In this document: one piece after another, positions 8,183-16,991 of the stretch | Position numbering within the stretch: position 1 is the stretch's first letter | Layout: every line of letters begins with the position of its first letter | NCBI RefSeq assembly: GCF_048269545.1 | Contig: NZ_JBLXIJ010000002.1 | Location: forward strand, 248,001-312,000 | From: Halpernia sp048269545 | GTDB taxonomy: Bacteria > Bacteroidota > Bacteroidia > Flavobacteriales > Weeksellaceae | Reading direction: 5' to 3' | DNA length: 64,000 nt | The notes under the pieces: generated by a model | Database searches by the model: none | Told to the model about the DNA's origin: nothing | The model's input: only the letters and a program-made list of their open reading frames with translations | Translations under genes and position numbers: made by a program

Positions 8183-11100
8183 ATGGCTAAAAGAACAGAT
8201 ATAAAAACAATTTTAGTAATAGGAAGTGGTCCAATCATTATCGGTCAAGCTGCAGAATTTGATTACGCGGGAACGCAAGCTTGCCTTTCTCTAAGAGAAG
8301 AAGGTTATAAAGTAATTTTAGTCAATTCCAATCCAGCTACTATTATGACCGATGTAGAAATTGCAGATAAAGTTTACATCGAACCAATTTCCTTGGAATT
8401 CGTGAGTAGAATTATTCGAAAAGAACGTCCAGATGCACTTTTGCCAACTTTAGGCGGACAAACTGGATTGAATATGGCAGTAGAATTACAAAATTCAGGA
8501 ATTTTAGAAGAATGCAAAGTAGAAGTTTTAGGAACTAAACTTTCGGCAATCAATCAAGCCGAAGACCGGGATTTATTTCGAAATTTAATGAAAGAATTAA
8601 ATGAACCCGTTCCAGATTCTGAAATTGTTCACAACGTTGAAGAAGCTTTGGAATTTGCTCAAAAAATTGGTTTTCCATTGATCGTTCGTCCAGCTTTCAC
8701 AATGGGTGGAACTGGAGGTGGAATTGCAAATAATGAAAAAGAACTGAAAGAAATTACAGAATTTGGTCTAAAATATTCTCCGGTTCGACAATGTTTAGTT
8801 GAAAGATCTATTGCAGGTTACAAAGAAATAGAATACGAAGTAATGCGAGACAAAAATGACAATGCAATTGTGGTTTGTAATATGGAAAACATCGATGCAG
8901 TAGGAGTTCACACCGGAGATTCTATTGTTGTTGCACCTTCGCAAACACTTTCGGACAGAGAATATCAAATGTTGCGTAATTCTTCTTTAAAAATAATTCG
9001 TGCTTTAGGAATTGAAGGTGGTTGTAATGTTCAACTCGCTTTGGATCCGCATTCTTTTAATTATTTCATCATCGAAGTAAATCCCAGAGTTTCACGGTCA
9101 TCAGCTTTAGCGAGTAAAGCAACTGGATATCCAATTGCTAAAATTGCTGCAAAAATTGCAGTCGGTTTAACATTAGATGAAATCATGAATCCCGTAACAG
9201 GAACTTCTTACGCTTGTTTTGAACCTGCATTAGATTATGTTGTAACCAAATTTCCGCGTTTTCCTTTTGATAAATTTGAAACTGCAGACAGAAGACTTTC
9301 TACCCAAATGAAAGCAACGGGAGAAGTAATGGCAATCGGTAGAAATTTCGAGGAATCTTTGCAAAAAGCCATTCGTTCTTTGGAAACTGGTTTAAGACAT
9401 ATTGGTTTAAAATCAAAAGATGCAGCAGCATTAACCGATGAAGAAATTGAAAGAAGGATAAAAGTTTGTGATGATGAAAGATTATTCATTATTGGTGATG
9501 CTTTGCGAAGAGGTTATGATTGGGAAAAAATTGTAGAATGGAGCAAAATTGATAAATTTTTCATCTGGAAAATCAAGAAATTAATTGATTTTGAAAAAAC
9601 GATTTCCGAAAATAAATTCGACAAAGAAATTTTACTGGAAGCCAAAAGACTCGGTTTTTCAGATATGAGTATTGGATATCTTTGGGAAATTTCCCAACAC
9701 GAAGTTTTCAATTTCAGAAAAGAAAACGATTTGATGCCAGTTTACAAAATGGTCGATACTTGCGCCGCCGAATTTGAAAGTGAAACACCTTATTTCTACG
9801 GAACCTATGAAGAAGAAAACGAAAGTATTCCATCCGAAAAAGAAAAAATCATCGTTCTCGGTTCTGGACCAATTCGGATCGGACAAGGTGTAGAATTCGA
9901 TTATGCCACAGTTCATTCGGTTTGGGCAATCAAAGAATTAGGTTATGAAGCAATTATCATTAACAATAATCCTGAAACTGTTTCCACGGATTTTTCTATT
10001 TCTGATAAATTGTATTTTGAACCTTTAACGGAAGAAGATGTGATGAACATCATCGAATTGGAACGACCAAAAGGTGTTGTAGTGCAATTTGGTGGACAAA
10101 CCGCAATTAACTTAGCCGACAAATTAGAAGCGCATGGAGTGAAAATTTTGGGAACTACGTTGGAAGATTTGGATAGAGCCGAAAATCGAAATAAATTTGA
10201 AGCAGCTTTGCAGGAAATGGGAATTCCGCAACCTTTGGGAAAAACGTGTTTTACGAAAGAGGAAGCATTGGTTATCGCGAATGAAATCGGTTTCCCAGTT
10301 TTGGTTCGTCCGAGTTATGTTTTAGGCGGAAGAGCGATGGAAATTGTGTATGACGATGCGGAACTTGCTCATTATATGACGAATGCGGTGAAAGAAAATT
10401 CTGAACATCCGATTTTGATTGACAGATATTTAACCGGAAAAGAGGTAGAAGTTGATGCCATTTCTGATGGTGAAACCGTTGTAATTCCCGGAATTATGGA
10501 GCATATCGAAAGAGCCGGAGTTCATTCTGGAGATTCTATTGCGGTTTATCCGCCGCAAAATATTACCGAAAAACAAATCGCAACTTTGGTAGATTATACC
10601 GAAAGATTGGCGAAAGGATTGAATATTATTGGTTTAATGAATATTCAATACGTTTTATTTGAAGGTGAAGTTTATGTGATTGAAGTGAATCCGAGATCAA
10701 GCAGAACCGTTCCTTTTTTATCTAAAATTACCGAAATTCCGATGGCGAAATTGGCAACTAAAGCCATTCTCGGTAAAAAATTAAAAGATTTAGGATATAA
10801 AAATGGTTTGGCTCCCGTGAAAGAAGGCGTTTTCGTGAAAGTTCCTGTTTTCTCTTTTTCAAAATTAACTAGAGTTGATATTTCTCTCGGACCAGAAATG
10901 AAATCCACCGGCGAAGTGATGGGAAAAGATTCTACACTGGAAAAAGCGTTGTACAAAGGTTTAATCGGTTCTGGTAGAAAAGTTCCGCTTCATGGTTCCA
11001 TTCTTTTCACCGTCGCAGATAAACATAAATCTGAAGCGTGCGAATTAGCAAGAAGATTTCAAGAAATTGGTTTTCAAATTTGGGCAACTGAAGGAACTTC

Positions 11101-11368
11101 AAAATATTTTGAAGAAAATGGTGTTCGCACCAAAATCGGTTACAAAATTGAAGAAAATCCAGAAATTAATTTGATAGATTTAATCCAGAACGGAAAAGTT
11201 CAATACATTGTAAACACAATGACCAAAGGAAAACAATCCGAAAGAGACGGTTTTCAAATCCGCCGAACTTCAGTAGAAAATGGCGTTCCGTGTTTAACTT
11301 CAATGGATACGGTGGAAGCGATTTTGAAAGTAATTGAAAGTATGAGTTTTAAGATGGAAATGATGTAA
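8183..11368 (+). CDS. carB: Carbamoyl-phosphate synthase large subunit
   Basis: A 1061-residue protein with two homologous ATP-grasp halves. The first begins GSGPIIIGQAAEFDYAG and the second, near residue 555, GSGPIRIGQGVEFDYAT. The C-terminal part carries the MGS-like allosteric domain (KHKSEACELARRFQE, ATEGTSKYF), where UMP and ornithine act in E. coli. It makes carbamoyl phosphate from bicarbonate, ammonia and two ATP. It starts 2 bases after carA and is followed by a strong hairpin terminator at 11408-11438, so it closes the operon. No truncation or frameshift was seen. Confidence 0.98.
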   Translation: MAKRTDIKTILVIGSGPIIIGQAAEFDYAGTQACLSLREEGYKVILVNSNPATIMTDVEIADKVYIEPISLEFVSRIIRKERPDALLPTLGGQTGLNMAVELQNSGILEECKVEVLGTKLSAINQAEDRDLFRNLMKELNEPVPDSEIVHNVEEALEFAQKIGFPLIVRPAFTMGGTGGGIANNEKELKEITEFGLKYSPVRQCLVERSIAGYKEIEYEVMRDKNDNAIVVCNMENIDAVGVHTGDSIVVAPSQTLSDREYQMLRNSSLKIIRALGIEGGCNVQLALDPHSFNYFIIEVNPRVSRSSALASKATGYPIAKIAAKIAVGLTLDEIMNPVTGTSYACFEPALDYVVTKFPRFPFDKFETADRRLSTQMKATGEVMAIGRNFEESLQKAIRSLETGLRHIGLKSKDAAALTDEEIERRIKVCDDERLFIIGDALRRGYDWEKIVEWSKIDKFFIWKIKKLIDFEKTISENKFDKEILLEAKRLGFSDMSIGYLWEISQHEVFNFRKENDLMPVYKMVDTCAAEFESETPYFYGTYEEENESIPSEKEKIIVLGSGPIRIGQGVEFDYATVHSVWAIKELGYEAIIINNNPETVSTDFSISDKLYFEPLTEEDVMNIIELERPKGVVVQFGGQTAINLADKLEAHGVKILGTTLEDLDRAENRNKFEAALQEMGIPQPLGKTCFTKEEALVIANEIGFPVLVRPSYVLGGRAMEIVYDDAELAHYMTNAVKENSEHPILIDRYLTGKEVEVDAISDGETVVIPGIMEHIERAGVHSGDSIAVYPPQNITEKQIATLVDYTERLAKGLNIIGLMNIQYVLFEGEVYVIEVNPRSSRTVPFLSKITEIPMAKLATKAILGKKLKDLGYKNGLAPVKEGVFVKVPVFSFSKLTRVDISLGPEMKSTGEVMGKDSTLEKALYKGLIGSGRKVPLHGSILFTVADKHKSEACELARRFQEIGFQIWATEGTSKYFEENGVRTKIGYKIEENPEINLIDLIQNGKVQYIVNTMTKGKQSERDGFQIRRTSVENGVPCLTSMDTVEAILKVIESMSFKMEMM

Positions 11369-11407
11369 AACAAATTTTTTTTTAAAAAAGGTAAACTTTT
11401 ATAATTG

Positions 11408-11438
11408 AAAACGAGGGAAAAAATTCTCTCGTTTTTTT
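11408..11438 (+). terminator. Intrinsic terminator of the pyrB-carAB operon
   Basis: AAACGAGGGAA (11408-11418), an A-rich loop and TTCTCTCGTTT (11424-11434) form an 11-bp stem with one G-T pair, followed by a T run. It begins about 40 bases after the carB stop. The lower stem AAACGA/TCGTTT is the same as in the pyr attenuator. Confidence 0.8.
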
Positions 11439-11502
11439 GTGGAATTGTATTGTTTTCATTTAAATTTGAAATTTTGTTTTACCTTGTATCAAATTATTTT
11501 TG

Positions 11503-13044
11503 ATGAATATTTTGGACCGCCGAATTTATTATCTCCATCTTCTCGCAGAACATTTATTGCTTTCTTTGGGTTCACTTTTGGCGGTGACTTTTTTCGGAAT
11601 TCTGATTGGTATTTTTGTTTTTTATTCTGCGAAGAGCAGGAAAGTCATTTTACCTTTGATCAATTTTTTATACACCATTCCGTCGATTGCAATGTTTGGT
11701 TTGCTCATTCCGATTGTCGGAATTGGTTTAAATAATGCGTTGATCGTTTTAATTTTATATGGTTTACTTCCCATTGTTAGAAGTACTTACAGCGGTTTGA
11801 AAGAAGTTCCCGCTCAATTAGTGGAAGCTGCTCAAGGTTTAGGTTCCAATCGTTTTCAGGTTTTTAGAAATATTTATTTTCCGCTCGCTTTACCTTCCAT
11901 TTTATCGGGGTTAAGAATTACAGTTGTGATGATTGTTGCATTGGCTGGTTTGGCGGCATTGATCGGAGCTGGTGGACTTGGACAAGCCATTTTTCGTGGT
12001 TTAAATACGATGAATACTGGATTAATCGTTGCGGGTTCTTTGGGAATTTCGGTTTTTGCAATTTTAGGCGATCAATGGATTGGTCAGTTTGAAAAAGAAG
12101 AAAGTTTATTACGGGTGATCTCTAACAACGCCACTAAAAAACAGAAAAACAGGATTATTTTCCCCTCCGTTTTCGTTTTCATTTGCACGATTGCTGCTTT
12201 AATTTATCTCAATCCTTTCAATTCAAATAGTTCCGAAACCATTATTGTTGCTTCAAAACCTACGAGCGAACAATTTATTTTAGGAGAAATAATTTCACAA
12301 CAAATTGAAAATAATACCGATATCAAAGTCATCAGAAAATTTGGAATCGGCGGCGGAACAACCAATATTCAACCTGCAATGATTTCCGGCGATTTGGATG
12401 TTTATGTAGAATATACTGGAACAGCGTGGTTGAATGTTTTACAAGAAAATTTGCCAGAAAATCATTTGATTAATTTTAATGAATTAGAAAAAAATTATCA
12501 AGAAAAATATAAATTAAAATGGCTCGGTTTATTGGGTTTTAATAATACTTACGGTTTAGCAATCGGAAAAAAGTATTCTCAAAATCAAAATATTTCTACT
12601 TATTCTGATCTTGCTATAAAAAGTCAGAACTTCACTTTCGGAGCAGAATTTGATTTTTTTGAAAGAAGCGATGCTTTTCCAGGCTTGAAAAAAATCTATC
12701 CTTTTCAATTTAAAAAATTAGAGGAAATGGATATTAATTTGCGTTACAAAGCATTTGAAGAAGGCAAAATAAATGCGGTAGATGTTTTCACGACCGATGC
12801 TCAAATTAAAAATTTAAATTTAAAAGTTTTAAAAGACGACAAAAATTACTTCCCAAATTATGAAGCAGGAATTGTGATTCGCCAGGAAATTGTTGAAAAA
12901 TATCCAGAAATCGGCAAATTATTATTAAAGTTAAATGGCAAAATATCAACTGAAAAAATGCAGGAACTCAATTATCAAGTTGAAATTAAACAGAAAAGTC
13001 CGGCAGAAGTTGCTGCAAATTTCCTTAAAAGTTTAAAGAATTAA
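11503..13044 (+). CDS. Osmoprotectant ABC transporter, fused permease and substrate-binding protein
   Basis: A 513-residue fusion. Roughly residues 1-205 are a membrane permease of the ProW/OpuBB type, with the loop EAAQGLGSNRFQVFRNIYFP and GAGGLGQAI. Residues 235-513 are an OpuBC/ProX-type periplasmic binding domain (VASKPTSEQF, GGGTTNIQ, DVYVEYTGT). Together they would import betaine, choline or a similar solute. In many bacteria these are separate proteins; fusions are known in this family. The start was set at the ATG at 11503, which directly follows a TTG. The stop codon is one base from the ATPase start, so the pair forms one transporter operon. The exact solute is not readable. Confidence 0.88.
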   Translation: MNILDRRIYYLHLLAEHLLLSLGSLLAVTFFGILIGIFVFYSAKSRKVILPLINFLYTIPSIAMFGLLIPIVGIGLNNALIVLILYGLLPIVRSTYSGLKEVPAQLVEAAQGLGSNRFQVFRNIYFPLALPSILSGLRITVVMIVALAGLAALIGAGGLGQAIFRGLNTMNTGLIVAGSLGISVFAILGDQWIGQFEKEESLLRVISNNATKKQKNRIIFPSVFVFICTIAALIYLNPFNSNSSETIIVASKPTSEQFILGEIISQQIENNTDIKVIRKFGIGGGTTNIQPAMISGDLDVYVEYTGTAWLNVLQENLPENHLINFNELEKNYQEKYKLKWLGLLGFNNTYGLAIGKKYSQNQNISTYSDLAIKSQNFTFGAEFDFFERSDAFPGLKKIYPFQFKKLEEMDINLRYKAFEEGKINAVDVFTTDAQIKNLNLKVLKDDKNYFPNYEAGIVIRQEIVEKYPEIGKLLLKLNGKISTEKMQELNYQVEIKQKSPAEVAANFLKSLKN

Positions 13045-13045
13045 A

Positions 13046-13687
13046 ATGGAAAACAATATGATCATTTCCGTTCAAAATATTGATTTCTCTTACGGCACTC
13101 AAAAGATTTTAGAGAACTATTCTGCTGATTTTGAGAAAGGAAGTTTCACCTGTATTTTGGGCGAAAGTGGCAGCGGAAAATCCACTTTATTGCGATTAAT
13201 AAACGGTTTGTTGATTCCAGAAAAAGGCTTGGTGAAAATTGAAGATGAGGTTTTAACAACAGAAAATTTAATTCAAAAAAGATTAAAAATGGGTTACGTT
13301 TTGCAAGGAAATTCCTTATTTCCGCATCTTACCGTTTTTCAAAATATGGCGTATTGTTTAAAATTATTAAAAAAATCTGATACGTTTTGCAAAGAAAAAA
13401 TCAGAGAATTGCTTCCTTTGGTTGGCTTAAAAGAAGATTTATTAAACAAATTCCCTGACGAAATTAGTGGTGGACAAAAACAAAGAGTCGGTATAATTCG
13501 CGCCATCGCACATAATCCAAAAATCGTTTTAATGGATGAACCATTTTCTGCTCTTGACAGTGAAACTCGTAATAAACTCCAGATTTTAGTTAAAGATATT
13601 CACCAAAAATTAAAGACCACATTTGTAATGGTCACACATTCCAAGCAAGAAGCAGAAATTTTAGGAACGAAGATTTTGCAAATGTAA
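13046..13687 (+). CDS. Osmoprotectant ABC transporter ATP-binding protein
   Basis: A 213-residue ABC ATPase with Walker A GESGSGKST (39-47), signature ISGGQKQR, Walker B IVLMDEP and the switch histidine in MVTHS. It follows the fused permease/binding protein by one base and must be its motor. It is shorter than ProV/OpuA ATPases (about 400 residues) because it lacks the tandem CBS domains that sense ionic strength in OpuA. Osmotic gating at the protein level is therefore not expected from this subunit. Family assignment rests on the partner gene. Confidence 0.87.
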   Translation: MENNMIISVQNIDFSYGTQKILENYSADFEKGSFTCILGESGSGKSTLLRLINGLLIPEKGLVKIEDEVLTTENLIQKRLKMGYVLQGNSLFPHLTVFQNMAYCLKLLKKSDTFCKEKIRELLPLVGLKEDLLNKFPDEISGGQKQRVGIIRAIAHNPKIVLMDEPFSALDSETRNKLQILVKDIHQKLKTTFVMVTHSKQEAEILGTKILQM

Positions 13688-13719
13688 ATTCACAAAAAAA
13701 ATACTTGTCCATTTTTCGG

Positions 13720-13750
13720 TTGCTAAATAATTTCCATTAAAATAAATTTG
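13720..13750 (+). promoter_or_regulatory. Promoter of the ada gene
   Basis: A -33 type TTG at 13720-13722, a 20-base spacer and a perfect -7 box TAAATTTG at 13743-13750 match the Bacteroidota sigma factor consensus. The predicted start is about 35 bases upstream of the ada ATG at 13789, which leaves room for Ada self-activation upstream. Confidence 0.6.
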
Positions 13751-13788
13751 TTTTAAATTTAAATAATCAAATCCATAGATATATACAG

Positions 13789-14832
13789 ATGAAATTGACC
13801 AATGAAATTATGTACCAAGCGTCATTAGAGAAAAACCCTGATTTTGAAGGTGTTTATTGGATGGCGGTGAAAACTACAGGTATTTTTTGTCGACCAATCT
13901 GCCGCGCTAGAAAACCAAAAAGAGAAAATGTAGAATTTTTTCTAAATACAAATGATGCATTAGAAAAAGGTTACAGACCGTGCAAAGTTTGCAAACCTTT
14001 AGAAAATTTAGATGCAACGCCGCCAGAAATTGAACAATTATTAAAAGAATTTTCCGAAAATTCTGATGTTAAAATTAAAGATTCAGATTTGGTGGAAAAA
14101 GGTTTAAATCCAACAAAAATTAGACGCTGGTTTATTAAAAACCATGGGATGAGTTTTCAGGAATTTCAAAGGAAATTAAATTTGAATGAAGCCTTTAAAA
14201 AAATTCAAGCAGGAGAAAATATTATAGAAACGGCATACAACGCAGGTTTTGAAAGTTTAAGCGGTTTTAATGAAAGTTTTAAAAACGTTTTCGGAGTTTC
14301 CCCAAAAAATTCTAAAACACAGAATATTATTGATTTAAAAAGAATTGAAACGCCAATCGGAACAATGTACGCCGCAGCGACAGGAAATGGTATTTGTATG
14401 CTTGAATTTACCGACAGAAAAAGTTTGGAAAAAGAATTTTTAGAATTATCAAAATCACTAAATGCAAAAATTATTATTGGAGAAAACGCTCATTTAAAAT
14501 TATTAGAAAAGGAACTTTCCGATTATTTTGAAGGAAAATTAAAAAAATTCTCTGTACCACTTTCGCCTGTAGGAACGGAATTTCAAAAATCGGTTTGGAA
14601 AGTTTTAGAAAAAATTCCTTATGGAGAAATTTGGAGTTACAAAAAACAAGCACAGATTTTAGGCGATGTAAAAAAAGTTCGTGCAGTTGCAAATGCAAAT
14701 GGTTTAAACAAAATTTCTATTGTAATTCCATGTCATCGCGTTATTGGAAGCAATGGAAAATTAACAGGTTATGGCGGTGGAATTTGGCGAAAACAGAAAT
14801 TATTAGAACTCGAAAAAGCCATTTTATTTTGA
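13789..14832 (+). CDS. ada: Ada: DNA methyl-repair protein and transcriptional activator
   Basis: A 347-residue protein with the full Ada layout. The N-terminal zinc domain has Cys34, Cys38, Cys65 and Cys68 (GIFCRPIC, PCKVC), one of which takes methyl groups from DNA phosphotriesters. An AraC-type helix-turn-helix follows near 95-175 (ENIIETAYNAGFESLSGF). The C-terminal O6-alkylguanine transferase has the active Cys315 in IPCHRVIG. It repairs alkylation damage and, once methylated, turns on its own regulon. It stands alone with its own promoter; no alkA or alkB lies beside it. Length is near the 354 residues of E. coli Ada, and all motifs are intact. Confidence 0.95.
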   Translation: MKLTNEIMYQASLEKNPDFEGVYWMAVKTTGIFCRPICRARKPKRENVEFFLNTNDALEKGYRPCKVCKPLENLDATPPEIEQLLKEFSENSDVKIKDSDLVEKGLNPTKIRRWFIKNHGMSFQEFQRKLNLNEAFKKIQAGENIIETAYNAGFESLSGFNESFKNVFGVSPKNSKTQNIIDLKRIETPIGTMYAAATGNGICMLEFTDRKSLEKEFLELSKSLNAKIIIGENAHLKLLEKELSDYFEGKLKKFSVPLSPVGTEFQKSVWKVLEKIPYGEIWSYKKQAQILGDVKKVRAVANANGLNKISIVIPCHRVIGSNGKLTGYGGGIWRKQKLLELEKAILF

Positions 14833-14882
14833 TTAATAAAAATTACTACATAACAAAAATTAAAGAAGTATACTTTTAATCA

Positions 14883-15012
14883 CAAATGAGACAAAAGCGC
14901 AACTCAGAGAAATTAGAAAATGAAAAAATTGCAAAACACAATTCTATCACTTTTTGCAACCTTTTGAATTACTTAAAAATATCATTTTCTCTTTTGCCTC
15001 TTTTGCGGTGGA
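14883..15012. repeat. Intergenic imperfect palindrome between ada and an NTF2-like gene
   Basis: Two nested inverted pairs are exact: GAAAATGA (14916-14923) with TCATTTTC (14982-14989), and TTGCAAAA (14929-14936) with TTTTGCAA (14952-14959). Outer words such as CAAAAG and CTTTTG also oppose each other. The wording (CTCTTTTGCCTCTTTTGCGG) resembles low-complexity spacer elements common in Bacteroidota genomes. It has no coding potential. It may fold on RNA, but no T tail marks it as a terminator. Confidence 0.45.
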
Positions 15013-15041
15013 AATTTTTTGTAATTTACTAAGATAAAACA

Positions 15042-15404
15042 ATGAATCCAGGAGAATTAAAAAACATTGCAAAACTTTGGTTTAAAGCATTTAACGAACA
15101 TCATTTAGAAAATTTACTTTTTTTATATGATGAAAATGCGGAACATTTTAGTCCAAAACTAAAAATTCATGAACCAAAAACTAAAGGTTTGATTAAAGGA
15201 AAAGAGGCGCTGCGACAATGGTGGAAAATTTGTTTTGAAAGATTGCCGAGTTTGCAATACCATGTGAAAAAATTAACAGCAGATTCCGACCAAGTTTTTA
15301 TGGAATATACTCGAAAAGTTGCGGATGAAGAAGATATGGAAATTGGTGAAGTTTTAGAAATTAAAAATGGGAAAATCATTTTTTCGAGAGTTTATCACGG
15401 ATAA
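15042..15404 (+). CDS. SnoaL/NTF2-like small protein
   Basis: A 120-residue protein with the cone-shaped NTF2/SnoaL pattern: an N-terminal helix (LKNIAKLWFKAFNEHH), LYDENAEHFSP, the central GKEALRQWW helix and alternating strands to the end (EVLEIKNGKIIFSRVYH). Members include polyketide cyclases, ketosteroid isomerases and many binding proteins of unknown role. No partner gene helps to decide here. It ends shortly before a secreted DUF2911 gene but has no clear operon link. There is no signal peptide, so it is probably cytoplasmic. Function is not assigned. Confidence 0.75.
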   Translation: MNPGELKNIAKLWFKAFNEHHLENLLFLYDENAEHFSPKLKIHEPKTKGLIKGKEALRQWWKICFERLPSLQYHVKKLTADSDQVFMEYTRKVADEEDMEIGEVLEIKNGKIIFSRVYHG

Positions 15405-15467
15405 TTTTAAAATTAAAAATTAGTTTTTTACTTTCTAAAAATTCTTATCTTTAACCAAATTAAAAAA

Positions 15468-16070
15468 ATGAAAAAATTAATATTTTCCTTGTTATTTGCA
15501 GGGAGTTTATCTTTAACTGCGCAGAATTATTCGCTTCCGGCACTTAGTCCGAGACAAACTGTGGATCAACAATTATCCATTTCAAACATCAAAATAGATT
15601 ATGGAAGACCGGCTGTGAAAGGCAGAGAAATTTTTGGAAAATTAGTTCCATATAATGAAGTTTGGCGTACAGGTGCAAATTCTTGTACAAAAATTACGTT
15701 CGGACAAGATTTCATGTTTGGTGGAAAACTAGTGAAAGCTGGAACTTATGGACTTTTTGTAATTCCAACTCCTACAGAATGGACCGTAATTTTAAATTCA
15801 GATTCTACACAATGGGGTGCTTTTTCTTTTGATGCTAAAAAAAATATTTTAGAAGTAAAAGCGCCAGTTCAAAAAATGGAAACAAAACAAGAATGGTTTA
15901 AAATAGATTTGAAAAATTTAAAAGCTAATTCTGTAGATCTAACTTTTATGTGGGATATGACGAAAGTGAGCGTTCCTATTATGGTTGCTCATCCAGAGGA
16001 AATTACCAAAATAATTAATCAATTAAAAGCGATTAATAAAGTAAAAGCAGATATTGGAAAAATGAAATAA
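15468..16070 (+). CDS. DUF2911 family exported protein
   Basis: A 200-residue protein with a clear signal peptide (MKKLIFSLLFAGSLSLTAQ, cleavage likely after residue 18 or 19). The DUF2911 core follows: LSPRQTVDQQLS, DYGRPAVKGREIFGKLVPY and NEVWRTGANSCTKITF. This family is widespread in Bacteroidota and has no established function. The GRP...G and VWRTGAN motifs are its hallmark. The mature protein should be periplasmic or on the cell surface. It appears monocistronic, with an intrinsic terminator about 10 bases after the stop. A near-match to the -7 box (TATCTTTA) lies about 20 bases before the ATG. Confidence 0.88.
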   Translation: MKKLIFSLLFAGSLSLTAQNYSLPALSPRQTVDQQLSISNIKIDYGRPAVKGREIFGKLVPYNEVWRTGANSCTKITFGQDFMFGGKLVKAGTYGLFVIPTPTEWTVILNSDSTQWGAFSFDAKKNILEVKAPVQKMETKQEWFKIDLKNLKANSVDLTFMWDMTKVSVPIMVAHPEEITKIINQLKAINKVKADIGKMK

Positions 16071-16080
16071 AATTTTTAAA

Positions 16081-16105
16081 GCCGTTTTTTAAGCGGCATT
16101 TTTTT
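16081..16105 (+). terminator. Intrinsic terminator after the DUF2911 gene
   Basis: GCCGTTT (16081-16087) pairs with AAGCGGC (16091-16097) around a T3 loop, with one T-G pair, and runs into seven T residues. It stands immediately before the pheA promoter box and separates the two genes. Confidence 0.75.
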
Positions 16106-16112
16106 ATTTTTG
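16105..16112 (+). promoter_or_regulatory. -7 box of pheA, nearly leaderless
   Basis: TATTTTTG matches TAnnTTTG exactly and ends 4 bases before the pheA ATG at 16117. Transcription would begin at about 16116, so the mRNA would have essentially no 5' leader. It partly overlaps the T tail of the preceding terminator. Confidence 0.5.
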
Positions 16113-16116
16113 TTTT

Positions 16117-16956
16117 ATGAAAATTGCTTATCTCGGTCCAGAAGCGAGTTTTACACAACTTGCAACTTCACAAATCTTTGATGATGAAACTTTAATTCCA
16201 CACTCTAATATTTTAGATTGTTTTAATGCGGTGAAAAATGGCGACGTGGAAAAAGCAGTTGTACCCCTGGAAAATTCTATAGAAGGAACCGTTTCTATGA
16301 CTTTGGATTATCTTTATGATTTTAAGAAAATATTTATAGAATCAGAAGTGGTAATGCCGATTGCGCATCATCTTTTAGTAAATAAAAATAATCCAGATTT
16401 TGATAAAATTATTTCTCATCCGCAAGCTTTGGCGCAATGTTATCATTTTTTAGATAAAAATTTTAAAAATTGTACGCGTAAAGATTTTTCTTCCACTGCA
16501 GCTGCTGCAAAATATGTTTCAGAAAATCCAGATAAAAAAATTGCGGCAATTGCAAATTCTTACGCCGCAAAATTGTATGATTTAAAAATATTGAAGAAAA
16601 ATATTCACGATTTTGAACAAAATCATACAAGATTTATTGTTATTTCATTAGAAAAAAATCAATTAAAACTAAAGCAAAATTCTTTAGGTGAAAAATCTTC
16701 TTTGATGATAACTTTACCAGAAGATCATGCAGGAGGATTGCATCAAGTTTTGTCTGTTTTTGCCTGGCGAAAAATGAACTTATCAAAAATTGAAAGCCGA
16801 ACATTAAAGACAGGTTTGGGAAATTATTTTTTCTATATCAATGTCGCAAGTGAATGGAATTCCGTTTTATCTGAAAATGCTCTAGAAGAATTAAAATCAA
16901 TTGGCGCAAAAGTGCGATTTTTAGGACATTATGAGGAATATTTATTGAAAGATTAA
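16117..16956 (+). CDS. pheA: Prephenate dehydratase
   Basis: A 279-residue enzyme turning prephenate into phenylpyruvate for phenylalanine synthesis. Its catalytic domain shows YLGPEASFTQLA, VPLENSIEGTV and the Thr-Arg-Phe triad region in NHTRFIVIS. It is followed by an ACT regulatory domain (EDHAGGLHQVLSVF, IESRTLKTGLGNYFFYI) that senses phenylalanine. No chorismate mutase domain is fused, unlike E. coli PheA. The gene stands alone on the plus strand and converges with rarA. With a -7 box only 4 bases upstream of the ATG, translation is probably leaderless. Confidence 0.95.
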   Translation: MKIAYLGPEASFTQLATSQIFDDETLIPHSNILDCFNAVKNGDVEKAVVPLENSIEGTVSMTLDYLYDFKKIFIESEVVMPIAHHLLVNKNNPDFDKIISHPQALAQCYHFLDKNFKNCTRKDFSSTAAAAKYVSENPDKKIAAIANSYAAKLYDLKILKKNIHDFEQNHTRFIVISLEKNQLKLKQNSLGEKSSLMITLPEDHAGGLHQVLSVFAWRKMNLSKIESRTLKTGLGNYFFYINVASEWNSVLSENALEELKSIGAKVRFLGHYEEYLLKD

Positions 16957-16991
16957 ATTTTTACTTTAGGCTTTAGGCTTTATACTTTTAA

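Noticed and set aside
11439..11735. Plus-strand frame of 98 codons overlapping the start of the osmoprotectant permease.
   Set aside because: It is out of frame with the clear permease sequence, is rich in Phe and Cys without pattern, and starts before the permease in a spacer that follows the carB terminator.
14595..14879. Out-of-frame plus-strand ORF at the end of ada that could suggest a frameshifted extra gene.
   Set aside because: The Ada frame is intact through IPCHRVIG to its stop; the alternative frame shows no homology and an unlikely composition.
16957..16991. Tandem words CTTTAGG between pheA and rarA as a terminator or repeat array.
   Set aside because: Only two and a half copies of a 7-base word, with no hairpin; too little to call a feature.
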